Shown here: positions 23,346 through 36,589 of the stretch, piece after piece
How the letters are laid out: each line of letters starts with the position of its first letter
How positions within the stretch are numbered: position 1 is the stretch's first letter
Assembly: GCA_009823505.1 (NCBI GenBank)
Contig: VZQC01006713.1
Coordinates: forward strand, 466,496-530,495
DNA: 64,000 nt
From: Rhizomys pruinosus
Taxonomy: Eukaryota > Chordata > Mammalia > Rodentia > Spalacidae
Direction of reading: 5' to 3'
Notes under the pieces: generated by a model
What the model saw: only the letters and a program-made list of their open reading frames with translations
What the model was told of the DNA's origin: nothing
Database searches by the model: none
Position numbers and translations under genes: made by a program

Positions 23346-23893
23346 GTGACAAAGATCAGTAGAAGGGGGAAGAATATAAAGTATCAGATACTGTGCTAGT
23401 AATTTTTGTCTACTTCAATGTGTCCCATATCCCCCAGAAAAAATGTAGCCCTGGGTATACATGCTAGGGATTATTTTGATTACTTATTTGAAATGGGAAG
23501 AACAACTCATTGCAGATGGCCCCAGAGAAGGCTGAGATACCAAAATTTATAAATGGAGGAAGGAAACAGAATAATAATATAGCCTTCAGGCCTCTGGGTT
23601 ACTTATGTTGAAGCAATGTGATCAGCTGCTTCTAGCCCATTTCTCCTTTTCTTCCCCAACAGTATAGAAAAATTTGGGATTGTGAACCAGAATAAATACT
23701 TTCAGTCATATATTTGCTTTGGCCAGGATATGTTATCACAGTACAACAGTGGGAAAAAAATAAAAGAGAAGTAACTTTGATTAAACTATGGATATGGCTG
23801 AAATGTGGTGAAATTTGTTTTTCCAATTATATTAATTAAAATGTAGTATAATTTATAGGCAGCTCTTCTTATAGTCATTTTTATTTCTACTTC
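23346..23893. other. No recognised feature
   Basis: AT-rich sequence with short open frames only. The last five bases (ACTTC) resemble the target-site copy of the next element. Confidence 0.4.
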
Positions 23894-24348
23894 TGTTGCT
23901 GCAACTTCTTCCAAGAGAAATATGTGCACACAGCACCCCACCTCTGACTTCATGGTCCCAAAGGCAAAACAAGGAAAGACTCCCCAAACCAGAGTTTAGA
24001 AGATTTTAGTGAGTTTTATTAAGCTTACTTACAGATCAAATGGATGACACTTTCACTTACAGGACTGTTGGTACTCTCCCTCCCTCATGTTCATCCTGGT
24101 GTCCAAAAAAGAACCCCTTTGAAGTCTTCAAAGATGGCAATTGTGGGAAAAACCTGACCCTGGCATTCTCTGCTTATATGCCCTTATCCCACCTCACCCC
24201 CCATCCCCACTCCATTATACAGGCAAGGTGAGCTGGCTTGTTTGGAAGGGTACCAGGCTCACTGCTCAGGACAATTGTCAAATTTATAATCTTGCTGCAG
24301 GCATTTGATGTCCAAAATCAGTCCTTTCAGTGCACCATACACACCACA
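23894..24348 (-). repeat. 3' LTR of the 4.55-kb element
   Basis: Aligns with 27992-28446. The LTR ends are TGTTGCTG and CACCACA on the plus strand. Confidence 0.75.
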
Positions 24349-25965
24349 ACCCACCCCTTCCTCCGTCCATTAAATTCTTTCCACCTGCCTCTTCCACAAG
24401 AGTTCCTGGGCCTTGGAGGAGGTCAATGAGGTAGAATGGTTTTCCATTGTGGTGAGACATCACGCTATCAGGTCTTGTCATCATCTGTTTGTAGTGGACT
24501 GTTCCAGAGGTATTTTTTTCCATTAATAGAAAAAAAATGAAAGAAGCATGAAGAACTGTGGGGATTCCTTTTGGCAGAAGCACTTAGGAAGTCAGCTGGC
24601 AACCCCCAGCCTTTAGGTTGGAGTCCTGCTGATTTCCTGCTTGCTTTTAGAATCTGCCTGGTGCCACTGTCTTTAATGCTTTGGGCAAAACATTGTCACA
24701 TTCCTGTAGTGAACTGGAGTATATGGTGTAAATTCCTGTATGCCCCAGCCCCAGTCACACCTCACAAGGTCCAGTATAAATACCCTGATTGTAAAAGTAA
24801 AGATGAATTATTCCCACCATGGAATTTCTCCTGGCCTTGTTCTGGAGTCTGTCCTTTCTTTGTCCTTCCTTTTCCCCCTCTCTTCTGACTTCCCAGTACC
24901 TTCTCCCTCCCCCTCCCTTCCAGGGCTAAAACCTGGATTAGCTGACAGGCTGGCTTGAGCAAATCCAGGGAATTTGCACTCTGTGGGCTCTGGTCAAAGG
25001 GGGGAAGAACATCGAAAGGCTACAAAGAAGTAAATGACCAACCATTATAGCAGTCCAACCTATGAGCACAAATACAAGTGCTAGGATGGTAATTTAGCAG
25101 GAGCATCACGGCCCTCTAACAAAATAATTGCATTGCCTATGATACTGGAGCTTATAATTTATGCTACAATTAGGGATCAACCTGGATTTAAGTATCAGAT
25201 GTGTGTTCCTCTCTTAGGAGTGGGCCTGAAATCCAATTGGGAAATTTGCTGGTTGTACCTATACAAGGCAGTATTGCTCCAGCATTAACATCTTGTTTGG
25301 CATGTGATAGTGCAGTACCCAGGGTCTTTAGCAGAACTTTTTGGAACATTTTCCTCTAGAGATCTTCATACCATTCTCCAATGCTATGGTGGCCAGCTGT
25401 CCAGTGGCAGCGAGTTTTAGTTTTGTTCAATCTAGATCTGTCTTTCCTGCACTCTCATAATGCCACATCTTCAAACATAGGGTCTTACCATCTGCATTCT
25501 GTGTGCAAACAACATATTTGGCAATAGTCTTCATTGTTTTGGGGACCCCTGAGACCTCCGTGGCCAACAGCTCATGACAAAGTGGCAACACAGTACTGGT
25601 ACCTAAATCTTTAACAATTTACAAATTTGAGGAGCTTTTTTAAATTTTTTTACAGTTATAAGATATTTGTTCTCTCTTTCGCACCTACAGGTAAAGGCCA
25701 TTGTAGACTTTTCTCAACCATCTTTCTGGATATCACATATGTCTTACCCAACCATAAAGCTCTGATGAATTTCATGGTTATATCTGGCCCTGGTAACCCT
25801 TTATTTCTTCGTGCATAGTTGACATGTGTAAAACACTCAGATATTAACGTTGTATATCAAATCAAACATAAACAAGTTGTAACACAGCATGGGAAATTTT
25901 TATCCATTTTTACCAATTGTTTTCTCAAAAGGTCAATGTTGGGTAAAATAACATGAATAAAAGAC

Positions 25966-26012
25966 ATTAATTAATTAATTAATTAATTAATTAATTAATT
26001 AATTAATTAATT
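25966..26012. repeat. AATT microsatellite
   Basis: About 12 uninterrupted TAAT/AATT units inside the 4.55-kb element. Each unit is self-complementary, so the strand can form a hairpin. Confidence 0.95.
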
Positions 26013-27991
26013 TCTTCCGTATCTGTAGTCATTTTCTTGAAGCCATTTGGTAACCTGGGGTTTTTACATGCAGCGTCCCTGCATTTCTTTATATTTGATA
26101 GATTCAGCTGCCTAGCCCTTGGGCCAAGGATTAATAGGTCTTCTGCTATCTCTGCTTTACTTGTTGATTCCCTGGATCAGGCAATTCCTGGGCCTGACAC
26201 CTGGCTATTGCCAAAACTTGTCTTTTTATTGACCTCATCTGGCTGCTGGGGAAGGCCTCAGCTTGGTAAAGTGCCTCCACACCTAGCATAACTTTTCTCA
26301 GCAGAGAAAGGTAACATATTTAATCTGGTTGGGTAACTTTACAGGCCTGGGAAAATTTTTGTCTTCTGTATGTCTTTAGTGAATTGTTCTTCACCCTTTA
26401 CAGCCTTCTAGAGGCTCTTTAGCGTAGTAGAATTTGGCTTTTTCTTTATTTTTTTTCCTTTAGGTATTGAGCTTGTCAAAAATCTGGCCAGATTTGCTTT
26501 TGAATAACTCAAGCAGATTTCAGTTTATGATTCATCTTTTTTTATATAAAACTTTTAGGCTGTTCTATTCTTTTCCAGACATACTTTACATGCTGCTTTA
26601 AGTCGCTTAGATCTGACAGTCTCTTACTTTATAAAAAATCTGTACCATCAAGGGACTCCTCACAGCCATACCAATCCTGGGGTTCTTGTTCAGTAAAGTT
26701 TTTTTTTTTTATTAAATCTCTGGAAAACATAGTCCTATCTGGTCCAGGGAACTGGGCACTATATACTGCTTTCCTCATACCTAGTTTTCTCAGTAGTGCC
26801 TGATCCTCTTCTATCATCCTACAGCCCTTGGTATAAACTGGAACCTTCACCAGGGATGACCAAGCATCTCCAATGCATTTCTCAAGTCAGTACTTCAGAG
26901 ACTGATTTATCCTGTGCTGCCTCAGCTCATGCAGCCATGCTCCATTGAGGGATCGGTGGTCATATTACTCTGTTTTTCTGTTTCTGCAGCACTTAAAATA
27001 ATTTCATCTTCCCCCGTGTCCCATAGCCTCATATGCCAGTTGGCTAGGAGCTCCTTCACTGCATGTTTGAACATGATCCTTAGTTCCAACATCTCTAGTG
27101 CTGAGCGTTCTGTGATTTCCTTTGTTTCCTGCACTTACCATTGTTAAGACCTCCATCAGCATTTTGAAATATGGATTTTTCACCTTTCTTTGTATTAAAT
27201 GTTGAACCTGAGGGGCATCTTGTGTTTTTATCTAGGTCATTCCCTTCCTCATCACTATCTTCCTTCAACCATGGGTTCCAGGTTTAGGGGGCCCAGTATG
27301 AGCCTTGTGTCACTGATCTAATCTGGGATTTCTTTCCATTCTGGCATCCTAGCTGTAAAATCAATAAACAAACTAAACAAAACAGAAAGCTAACACTTCT
27401 AACTCTTTCTCTTTTATGCAGTTTACAAGCAAGTGCAGAGAGCAATATGGAGGAAGCCCGACTCTTATTCTTTTCTTGCTGTAATTTCTCCATTAAATCT
27501 TCAGTCTCCATGTAGGTTGCCACTTCTATCTGGCATAGCTCACTAATTACACAAAGCAAGGGCCAGGCTGCCAGGCTGCCTCAGCCACCACTAGCTATAC
27601 TGTCTGTCCTTGATTCACTATTCTTAGGACTTGCAAAAGTTTTTCTATACTGTTTGCTATTTCAAAATATCTGCTTATTCACATGGGTGACCTCATCACA
27701 CAAGTAGACATGCCACTCTATACCGCCTAGACGTTAATTGCCAGTCCCAGCTTCCCCACATCAACATTATCCACCTACGTAGCTTCACCTTACTTACACA
27801 TCTTAAATTTCACTGTACAATCCATACTGCCACTATTTCTCCTGCCTGACAGCCCAACATGCCAAAATTTCCTCTCTCCTCTCACCTAGCATTCCTGCAG
27901 TAACCAGGGTCTTTCCCCATAACAGAGGAAATTCCATTGTTCTTTCCAAATTCATCCTCAGTTCTGTCTATCCTGGCAGACTAGACCAATT

Positions 27992-28446
27992 TGTTGCTGA
28001 AATTCCTTCCATGAGAAATGGGTGCACTCATGACCTGCCTCACGCACCCGTGATCCCAAAGTCAAAACGAGAACAGACTCTCCCCAAACCATAGCTTAGG
28101 ACATTCTAGCAAGTTCTACGGTCTTGCAAACAGAGAAAATGTATGACAGAGTCACTTACAGGATTGTTGACACTGTCCTCCCCTCATGTTCATCCCAGGG
28201 TCTCACCAAATTTCCCTGTGACCTCCACACAAGATGGCAGTAGTGCGAGAGACCACCCCTGGCATTCTCTGTTTATATGCTTTTAGATACTTCTCCTTAT
28301 ACAGCCAAGGTGAGCTGGCTGATTGGGAGCAGTACTGGGGTCCCTGATTCCTCTGTTCTCTTCAAGATCAAAGTCAAATTTATAATCATGGGCAGGCATT
28401 TGATCTCCAAGGTCAGTCCTTCTTTCTGAGGATAGTCCACATCACA
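27992..28446 (-). repeat. 5' LTR of the 4.55-kb element
   Basis: The partner of 23894-24348. It is clearly more diverged from that copy than the LTR pairs of proviruses 1 and 2 are from each other, implying an older insertion. Confidence 0.75.
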
Positions 28447-28811
28447 ATTTCATTACTATATATTATTTGTACAAATGTATTGCAAATTAATTATTTTAAT
28501 TGATTTACATGATTATGAACATTCAGATTATTTTAAAACAGATATATTCATATAATAAGTTTTTGAGAAAATGTGTATTCTTGTCTTGAAATAGAAAATG
28601 TACATGTATTTTCACTATTTGTTATACAAATTAGTGAAAATTCACTCTATATCTGGGATTTTATATTAAACACTTCAATATATAAAAGCCCTAGGTGGTT
28701 CATATTTTTATTACATTTCATAATGGTTGCTTATGTTCACATGATTATTAAGCTTCTTTAAATTTTGTCATTATAATAGGGGTTTGCCACATCATCTTAC
28801 TTTTTGAATTT
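28447..28811. other. No recognised feature
   Basis: AT-rich sequence. I see no gene, SINE or LTR. Confidence 0.4.
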
Positions 28812-29034
28812 TTTTTTTAATTTATTTTATTTTTGTATGTATATGAATGTACTGTCTGCATGTAGGTTTGTGCACCCGTGTCGTGCAATGCCACGGAGGT
28901 CAGAAGAGGGCGTCAGATTCCCCTGGAACTGGAGTTAAAAACGGTTCTCAGCCATCATGTGGGTGCTGGGGGTAGAACCTGGGTCTTCTATAAGAGCAGT
29001 AGGCGCTCTTAACCGCTAGGCCATCTCTCCAGCC
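28812..29034 (-). mobile_element. B2 SINE
   Basis: Reverse-orientation copy with the 'gggctggagagatggcctag' start on the minus strand and the T-rich tail complement at 28812. The short direct repeat ATCTTAC is present on both sides. It lacks part of the middle compared with the 17126 copy. Confidence 0.9.
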
Positions 29035-29774
29035 CAATCTTACAGTTTTTAAAATTGTGTGTACATGTTTTCAGAACTGACCATTTAAGATGAGATAAAT
29101 TATAGGGGAGCTGAATGTGGAGAAAACTGTTTCTCCCTATCTCAACAGCCATTGAATCCCTTCATTTAATGATTCCTTCATTTAATGGTGGGGCTTTGAG
29201 AAATTTGCCTTGTCCACAATGGCATGTCAACTCTTGTTGTGATTAGACAGGTCTTGTTTAGGCAAATTAATTGTTGTGATTTCACAGGTACAGCTCCCTT
29301 ATTATATGTAGAAGACACTACCTAGCAGGAGACAACCTATTCTTCAGTCCCCTACAAATATTTCTGCCTCTTCTAGGATGTTAACTGAGCCTTAGGTGTA
29401 ACACTTATATTGTACATGTGCCAACTAAATTTGGCTCCCTGCAGTCACTTATTCTTTGCATTTTTATTTACTGTGGATCTATATAAATCTCCAACTGTTT
29501 CAAGAAGAAGTTTCTTTGAAAAGGGCGTAGAGATTCAGACTTACTGCTTTAAAGATTAATAATTAGAACATAGATAGAGTTCATATTAATCTAGGAAAAT
29601 AGCATTAGTATGTTCTTCTCCGGGATCTATGATCTCTCCAGACATGGGGAGATGGCTATATTTACAAATTCATGGTGATATATTACTAAGTCATATAAGG
29701 ATAGACATATTTTTTAATATATTGGTAACAATTGTGTGACTTTTATTTACATTGATACTGATTCTTATTTTCTC
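29035..29774. other. Unclassified probable interspersed repeat
   Basis: No coding sequence. The 29120-29650 part ('catgtcaactcttgttgtga', 'agacactacctagcagga', 'aagaagtttctttgaaaagg') looks like a dispersed rodent repeat I have seen as a type but cannot assign to a family with confidence. Confidence 0.35.
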
Positions 29775-30622
29775 TTTTTTAGATATTTTATTGAAACTTT
29801 GTGCAATTCATACATCACTTCTCAGTTCAATCCAGTCTCATTTCTCCCTCCATGGCCTCCACCTCTCCTGAATTCATGCAGTCTGCCACACACGTCCTGC
29901 ATCCCCCGCTGAGTCTTTACAAAGTTTTTCAAAGTCGCCTGGCGTGGTGGCACATGCCATTAATCCTAGCACTTGGGAGACAGAGGCAGGTGGATCTCTG
30001 TGATTTCAAGATCAGCCTGGTCTACAGAGCGAGCTCCAATACAGCTGGGACTAAAGCGAGACCCTGTCTCAAAAAAAATAGTTTTTCAAAGCAAAAGATT
30101 AGTTTTTGGAGGAAGAACTTTACTGCTTCAGTCCGTTCCCTGTCCTAGTTCTTTTGTGGTTGTTGTTTCCTAAAATCTGTATTGTTTCAACATATAGTCA
30201 CACCTATACTAAAATCATGTCATCTGAAAATCAACTGTATGCTATTTCCAAAATGTTTTAGGGTTTCACATTTTTCACTTTTAGTTTTATATTACTCTAA
30301 AATATACCTTCAGGCGTAGACCAAAATTACAAAGTCTGAAAATACGTGGTAGGTTAATTCTAGAGCAGGTTAAGGTATTCAAATTCTAAGATCACAGTTG
30401 CTTTTAGATACAGAGAAATGTAGCTTTAACCTTACTCAGTTTGCCTAAGTGGGTACTTAGTGCTCACATCCACAAATGAGGGATATTATTCCCCGTTTGT
30501 TTTTCTGTGACAGTGTTACTCCATTTAGCATAATATCATCTAATTCCATCCAATTATCCGCAAAGTTCATAATGCCATGTTTCTCTAGTGATGCATAGAA
30601 ATCCATTGGGTAGATGCACCAC
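29775..30622 (-). repeat. 5'-truncated L1 3' end with inserted B1
   Basis: The T-rich complement of the poly(A) tail is at about 29775-29800, followed by reversed L1 3' UTR that aligns with the other L1 tails here, then the reversed last ORF2 portion near 30480-30620 (matches 59640-59760). A plus-strand B1 at about 29936-30072 interrupts it, flanked by the duplication AGTTTTTCAAAG. Sequence at 30623-30704 looks like a worn reversed B2. Confidence 0.8.
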
Positions 30623-31372
30623 ATGTTTGGGTGTTGGGAACCAAACTCCAGTCCACTGCAAAAGCAGTACTTGCTCTTAAACACTGAGCAATCTTTCCAT
30701 ACAGTCTTGAAATATTTTTTTCTTAATTTTATTGAGTTTCTGTACATTTCATACAACGTTTCTTACTCAAATTTAGACCTCTTCCCCCATCCATAACCCC
30801 CTCACCAGAATTCATGCATTGTGCCATGCATCTTTTTCTCAGTATTTTTTAACATTTTTTGATACAGAAGTTTACAGCTTCGGTAGCTCTTTGAATGAGT
30901 CTTTTTGTCAATGTTGATCCCTTTAATTTTCTATTATTCCAAAATATGCATATATATCTATATTCCAAACGTATACAAAAATCACAAACTCTGAATACAA
31001 ACTCTAGGTTAATTTGAAAACAAGTTTAGAGTGGAACTATTCACCAGTGACCCATCTGCCAAAGATTCAACATCTAGAAGTCATTTTTTTATGTTTATAT
31101 ATTCACACTTTTTCTTTTAATTTTATATTACTTTAAAATATGAATATATACCTTCTGCCCATAAACATTAATTACCCTGTCTGAAACTAAGTGGTAAGTT
31201 AATTCTAGGGCTAATTAAAATATTCTCTTTATAACATCACTGTTGCTTTCAGATAGGAAGAAATATAACAATAATATTGCTCACATTTTTTTTTCAATTG
31301 GGAGATTTGGTACCAGAACACACAAATGAGAGAAACCTTTCCCTGTGTGTTTAGTTTAGATTGTTTTTTTTT

Positions 31373-31383
31373 GGGGGGGGGGG
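31373..31383. repeat. G11 homopolymer
   Basis: Eleven consecutive guanines inside L1 sequence; a likely length-variable and error-prone site. Confidence 0.95.
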
Positions 31384-33283
31384 TATCTGCGTTACTTCAC
31401 TTAGCATAATGGCTTCTAGTTCCATGCATTTAACAGCAAATCTCATGATGTTATCTTTCTTTATCACTGCATAGAACACCATTGTGTAGATGTACCACAT
31501 TTTTGTTATCCAGTTGTCACTGAACAGCATTTGGGTTGGGTCCAACTATTAACTATTGTGAAAATAGCTGCATAAAACATAGATGTGCATGTACCTTTGC
31601 AGTAGGATGAATATTGTGGGTATATACCCAGGAGTTTTATGGCTTGATCAGATGGTAGGCTTATTTTTGAATCTTTTAAGGGTTCTCCACACTGTTTTCC
31701 ACAGTAGTGGTAAGAGTTTACATGCTCACCAGCAGTGGATGAGTGTTCCCCTTTCCTCAGAACCTCTACAGCATTTGGTGTCTTTTGTTTGCTTGATCTT
31801 AGCCAGTCTTATCAGAGTGAAATGATATCTTAGTGGTTTTTATTTGCATTTCCGTAATTATTAACGAAGTTGAACAATTTTTAAGATGTTTCTAAGCCAT
31901 CTTTACTTCCTCATTGGTGAAGTCTCTGTTCAGCACTTTATTCCATCTTTTGAGTGAGTCATTTTTTATCTTTTATACTTCTTTGTTTTTGGAGTAGTTT
32001 ATATATTATAGATGTTAATGCTCTGTCACTTGTATCACTGGTGAAGATTTCCTCCCACTCTGTAGGTTTTCTCTTCACTTCTTTGATTGTTTCTTTTGCT
32101 GTGTAGAAGCTGTTGAGTTTGATGAGGTCCCACTTTTCTGCTGTTGACCTTATTTCCTCTGTAGCAGCTATTTCATTTAGAAAGTATTTTCCCACTCCTA
32201 TGACTCATGGGTTGCTACCAACTGTTTCTTCTATCACTTTCAGAGTTTCAGGTTTCACATTGATGTCTTTGATCCATTTGGAGTTGATTTTTTTACAGAG
32301 TGAGAGGTAGGGGTTTAATTTTTTTCTTCTAAATATGGTGATCTAGGTTTGCCAGCACCATTTACTGAAGATGCTGTCTTTCCTCCAATGTGCTTTTTTG
32401 GCCCCTTTACCAAATATGAGGAGGCTGAAATCATATGAGCTCAAATTTGAATCTTCAATTTTTTTTCCATTAGTCAATGGTTTGTTTTTGTTCCAGTACA
32501 AGGCTGTCATTATGACTATAGACCTGAAGTGTACCTTGAAGTCTGGTAAGGTGATCCCCCCCTTTATTGCATTTTTCACTCAGGGTTGATTTAGCTATTC
32601 AGGGACTTTTGATTTTGCATATAAATTTAAGGATTATTTCCAAGTCTGTGAAGAAACTCATGGGGATTATAATTGGGATAGCATTGAATATATTAATTTT
32701 GGTATAATGGACATTTTCACTATATTAAATTTTCAAATACATGAGGATGGGAGGATTTTCCATCCTTTGATGTTGTCCTCAATATCCTTCTTCAGGGGTT
32801 TAAAACTTTTGTTGTAGAGATCTTTGTTGTCTTTGGTTAGGTTTCTATCCTTTTTTTTTTTTAGGCTATTTTGAGTGGGAAAATCTCCATATATTCTTTC
32901 TCCATTTGCTTGTTATTAATGTAAAGAAAGGTTACTGATTTTTCTAGGTTAATTTTGTATCCTTTACTGAAACTCTTCTTTCTAGGATTTTTCTGGTGGA
33001 GATTTTAGCATCCTTCAGGTAAACTATTGTATCATCTGCAAAAAGGGATAGTTCGACTGCTTCTTTCCCGAGTAGTACTCTTTGATTTCCCTTTCTTGCC
33101 TTATTGCTATAGCAAATGTTTCAAGCATTATATTTAAGAGGACTGATGATGGGGGAAACCTTGCCAGGTTCCTTCATTTAAGGGGAATCGTTCTAATTTT
33201 TCCCCATTTCAGATAATGTTGGCTGAGGGTTCGTTGTGTAGGGCTTTGATTATATTTAGGAATGTTCTGCTCAGTCCAATTCC

Positions 33284-33459
33284 CTCTAGAACTTTTTATT
33301 GGCATTTTTGAGACAGGGTCTCCCTTTAGTCCCAGCTAGCCTGGAGCTCACACTGTAGACCTGGCTGGCCTTGAACTCATAGAGATCCACCTGCATCTGC
33401 CTCCAAAGTGCAAGGATTAAAGTTGTGTGCCACCACCACCAGCCTCTCTCTAGAACTTT
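33284..33459 (-). mobile_element. B1 SINE in L1 ORF2
   Basis: The body is 33296-33447 in minus orientation, with 'gagacagggtctccctttag' on the plus strand. It is flanked by CTCTAGAACTTT at 33284-33295 and 33448-33459, a perfect 12-bp target duplication. Confidence 0.93.
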
Positions 33460-34639
33460 AAATATGGAGTGATGCTGGATCTTGTCAAAGGCTTTTTCTG
33501 CATCAATTGAGATAATTGTGTGATTTTTGCCTTTCAGTTCATTTATGCGTTTCACGATATTTATCGATTATATATGTTGAATCATCCCTCCATCTCTGGT
33601 ATGAATCCAACTAAATCATGATGGATGATCTTTTTGATGTGGGTCTGTATGCGATTTTCAAGTGTTTTGTTGAGAATTTTTGCGTCTGTGTTCCTTAATG
33701 AGATGGGACTATAGTTACCTCTTTTGGTTTTGTCTTTGCCTGGTTTTGGTATTAGAGTGATGCTGGCTTCGTAGAAGGAGTTTGGGATACTTCCCTCTGT
33801 TAATACCCTTCTGAAACGTTGAGTAGTAAAGGTTGTAAGACCTCTTTAAATGTTTTGTAGAATTGTGCTGTGAAACCATCTGGGCCTAGGCATTTTTTAG
33901 TTGGGAGGTTTTTTATATGTCTTCAATTTCCTCAGATGTTATGAGTCTGTTTAAACTGTCAGCCCCTTCTTGGGTAAGCTTTGTTGGTACTCAGGATTTC
34001 AGATATTCATCAATTTCTCCTAGGTTTTCAAATTTAGTAGAGTATAGATTTGTGAAGTATTTTTCTATTATTTTCTGGATCTTTTCATTATCTGTTCTGA
34101 AGTTTCAATTTTGTCATGAATTCTATTAAAATGGAGTTGCTCTTTCTTTCTTTTGGTTAACTGGACTCGAGGCCTTTCTATCTTGTTTATCTTTTCAAAG
34201 AAACAGCTTTTGGATTCATTGGTTTTTCTATTGTTTTCTTTGTTTCTATTTTATTGATTTCTGTTATTTCTTCCTGTTGGGTTTAGCATCCATTTGTTGT
34301 TGTCTCTCAAGTGGTTTTAGATGCAGTGTTAGATAACTTATTTGTTCCCCTTCTTGGTTTTTAATGTGGACACTTAGGGCTAAAAATTTCCCTCTTAGGA
34401 CTGCTTTTAAAGTATCCCACAAGTTTCATTGTGTTGTATTGAAATTTTTACTTATTTCCATGAATAATTTCATTTCACTATTTATTTCTTTCGTGATCCA
34501 TTCATTATTCAGGATTGTGTTGTTTAGTCTCCATGTGTTGTTGTAGTTATTCAAACTTCTTCTGGTGTTAATATTGAGCTTTATTGTACTGTGGTTTCTT
34601 AGAATACATGAGATTATTTCAATCCTTTTATTTTCATAG

Positions 34640-35045
34640 TCTTCACTTGAGCATTTTAGATGTTCCAAACCTGCAGGTCTGATATTCTATTTTCTGCTTC
34701 ATACATTCTGATCCTGAAGCATTCTCCCATCCTTTCCTGTTGATTGGATGAATGTTCCATTTTTCTTTTAATTTATTCCTGTTATTTCTTTAGTATTACC
34801 ATTTCGTTTTGGAGCTTTTCATTCTCTACTTGTAGCTACTTGCTTTGCTGGTATCCTTATTTTTTTTTCCATTTCAGCCTGGGATCTTTTCAGTGTTTCC
34901 ATTTCTTTCCAGAGTTTGTCTTTCTCTCCCTATCTAGATCTTTTCAGACATTGTGTTTCTCTTCCTCNAATTTGTGATTCTCTTCCTCTAGTTATGTTCA
35001 GAGTTTGTCATTCTCTCCCTCCACTTCTTTCCTGTGTTTATCTTT
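34640..35045 (-). pseudogene. L1 ORF1 coiled-coil remnant
   Basis: The minus strand aligns with 48500-48890, the coiled-coil part of ORF1. It includes several reiterated Lys/Glu-rich blocks and one unresolved base (N at 34968). The RRM and C-terminal domain are absent. Confidence 0.7.
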
Positions 35046-35054
35046 CATTCTTTT

Positions 35055-36245
35055 TTCTTAATTTTTTATTGATGTTTTGTGTATTTCATATATGATTTCT
35101 CAATTAACTTCAGGCATATTCCCCTTTACCTTCCCCCCACCCCAACAAATCCCACCCCACCCCAGACCATGCAGTCTACTATAACTGTCTTGTATCTTTC
35201 TCTTAGTCATTTTTTATGCTTAGGAATTCACATTTTCCTCCATTAATTTTATATTACTCTAAAATACGGATACATAGTCTTCACCCATATACAGTAATTA
35301 CAGAGTCTGAGAATAATTGGTGGGTGGATTCTAGAGCTCATTGACAGATTCACATTATACCAACATAGTTGCTTTCAGATAGACAAAAATATAGCAATAA
35401 TGTCATTCAGCTTGCCTTTCATCTGGGGGATGTGATACTAGCATCCACAAATGAGGGAACTCATTCTCTGTTTATCTTTCTGGGACTGTATTACTTCACT
35501 CAGTATGATGGCTTCGAACTCCTTCCATTTACCTGCAAATTTCATAATGCCATCTTTCTTTTCTACTGAATAGTATTCCATTGTGTAGATGTACCACATT
35601 TTTCTCATCCACTAGTCCATTGAGGGGCATTTGGGTTGGTTCCAGCACTTTGGTATTGTGAAGAAAGCTGCAATAAACATGGGTGTGCATGTATCTTTGC
35701 AGTAGGATGAGTCTTTGTTTTATATACCCAGGAGTGGTATGACTGGGTCAGGTGGTAGGCTCATTCCAAGTCTTTTAAGGGTTCTCCACACTGCTTTCTA
35801 TAGTGGTTGTACAAGTTTGCATTCCCACCAGCAGTGGATGATTGTTCCCTTTTCCCCAAAACCTCTCCAACATCTGTTATCTTTTGTTTTCTTGACCTTA
35901 GCTAGTCGTATTGAAGTTAGATGATATCTGAGAGTGGTTTCAATTTGCATTTCCTTAAATATTAATGATGTTGAACACTTTTTAAGATGTTTCTCAGCCA
36001 TCGTTAGATCCTTACTGCTGAAGTCTCTGTTCAGTTCTTTACTCCATCTTTTGAGTAAGTCATTTGTCTTTTTACTTCTTTGTTTTTTGAGTAGTTTATA
36101 TATTCTCGATGTCAATGCTCTGTCAGATGTATCACTGATAAAGATTTCCTCCCACTTTGTAGGTTTTCTCTTCACCTCCTTGATTGTTTCTTTCGCTGTA
36201 CAGAAGCTTTTGAGTTTTATGAGGTCCCATTTGTTGATTATTCTA
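35055..36245 (-). mobile_element. 5'-truncated L1 nested in the larger L1
   Basis: The complement of an L1 tail at 35055 is followed by the reversed 3' UTR, then ORF2 C-terminal sequence ('[20 protein letters not shown]' near 36200). Sequence on both sides belongs to ORF1 of the outer L1. I did not find a convincing target duplication. Confidence 0.8.
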
Positions 36246-36589
36246 AGTCTTCCTGGGTTTTTCACTTTCTCCCCTTAGTTCTCTGATTTGTTCCTTAAGT
36301 TCTTTGTTGCTTTGAATATGTCTACAGTTGTTCTTCTAAGGTCAGTGTCTAGGTTTCCTTCCAGGGAGATCCCATTGTAACAATCTTCTGTCAATCTGGT
36401 AGAATTCAGTATGGAATTATTATGAGCTTTTCTCATATTATTTTTTGTTGTTTCCTTTGCATGTGGATTTGGTCTTTTCTTTGTTTGATTATTTGTTTGT
36501 TTGTATTTGGGGATTCTGGTGCCTCAACATTGGTTGTGCAGAGTAGAGTCAATAACACTATATCTCCTAGATATTTGACACTCCAGTAC

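Larger units (their letters stand above)
23894..28446 (-). mobile_element. 4.55-kb LTR retroelement, minus strand
   Basis: Two diverged 455-bp direct repeats at 23894-24348 and 27992-28446 share 'ttacagga.tgttg', 'ctggcattctctg.ttatatg' and 'ggcatttgat.tccaa'. Both have TG…CA ends. The flanks ACTTC and ATTTC give a 5-bp duplication with one mismatch, as in ERV3-class elements (ERVL, MaLR). The interior (24349-27991) has only short decayed frames. One, at 26629-26850 minus (73 codons), starts MKVPVYTKGC and could be gag-like. I see no RT box. A possible primer site beginning TGG lies next to the 5' LTR, but I cannot name the tRNA. Confidence 0.75.
31350..34640 (-). pseudogene. L1 ORF2 pseudogene, 5' deleted
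   Basis: The RT and C-terminal parts are recognisable on the minus strand, for example '[20 protein letters not shown]' (RT) near 33500 and '[20 protein letters not shown]' near 32110. The endonuclease amino half is missing through the internal deletion. Dozens of stops and frameshifts and the B1 at 33296 break it. It could not supply RT activity. Confidence 0.82.

Noticed and set aside
24040..24958. Possible exons in 24040-24958 with proline-rich open frames
   Set aside because: The frames overlap an LTR and its interior on the opposite strand, lack splice-site support, and show no known domain.
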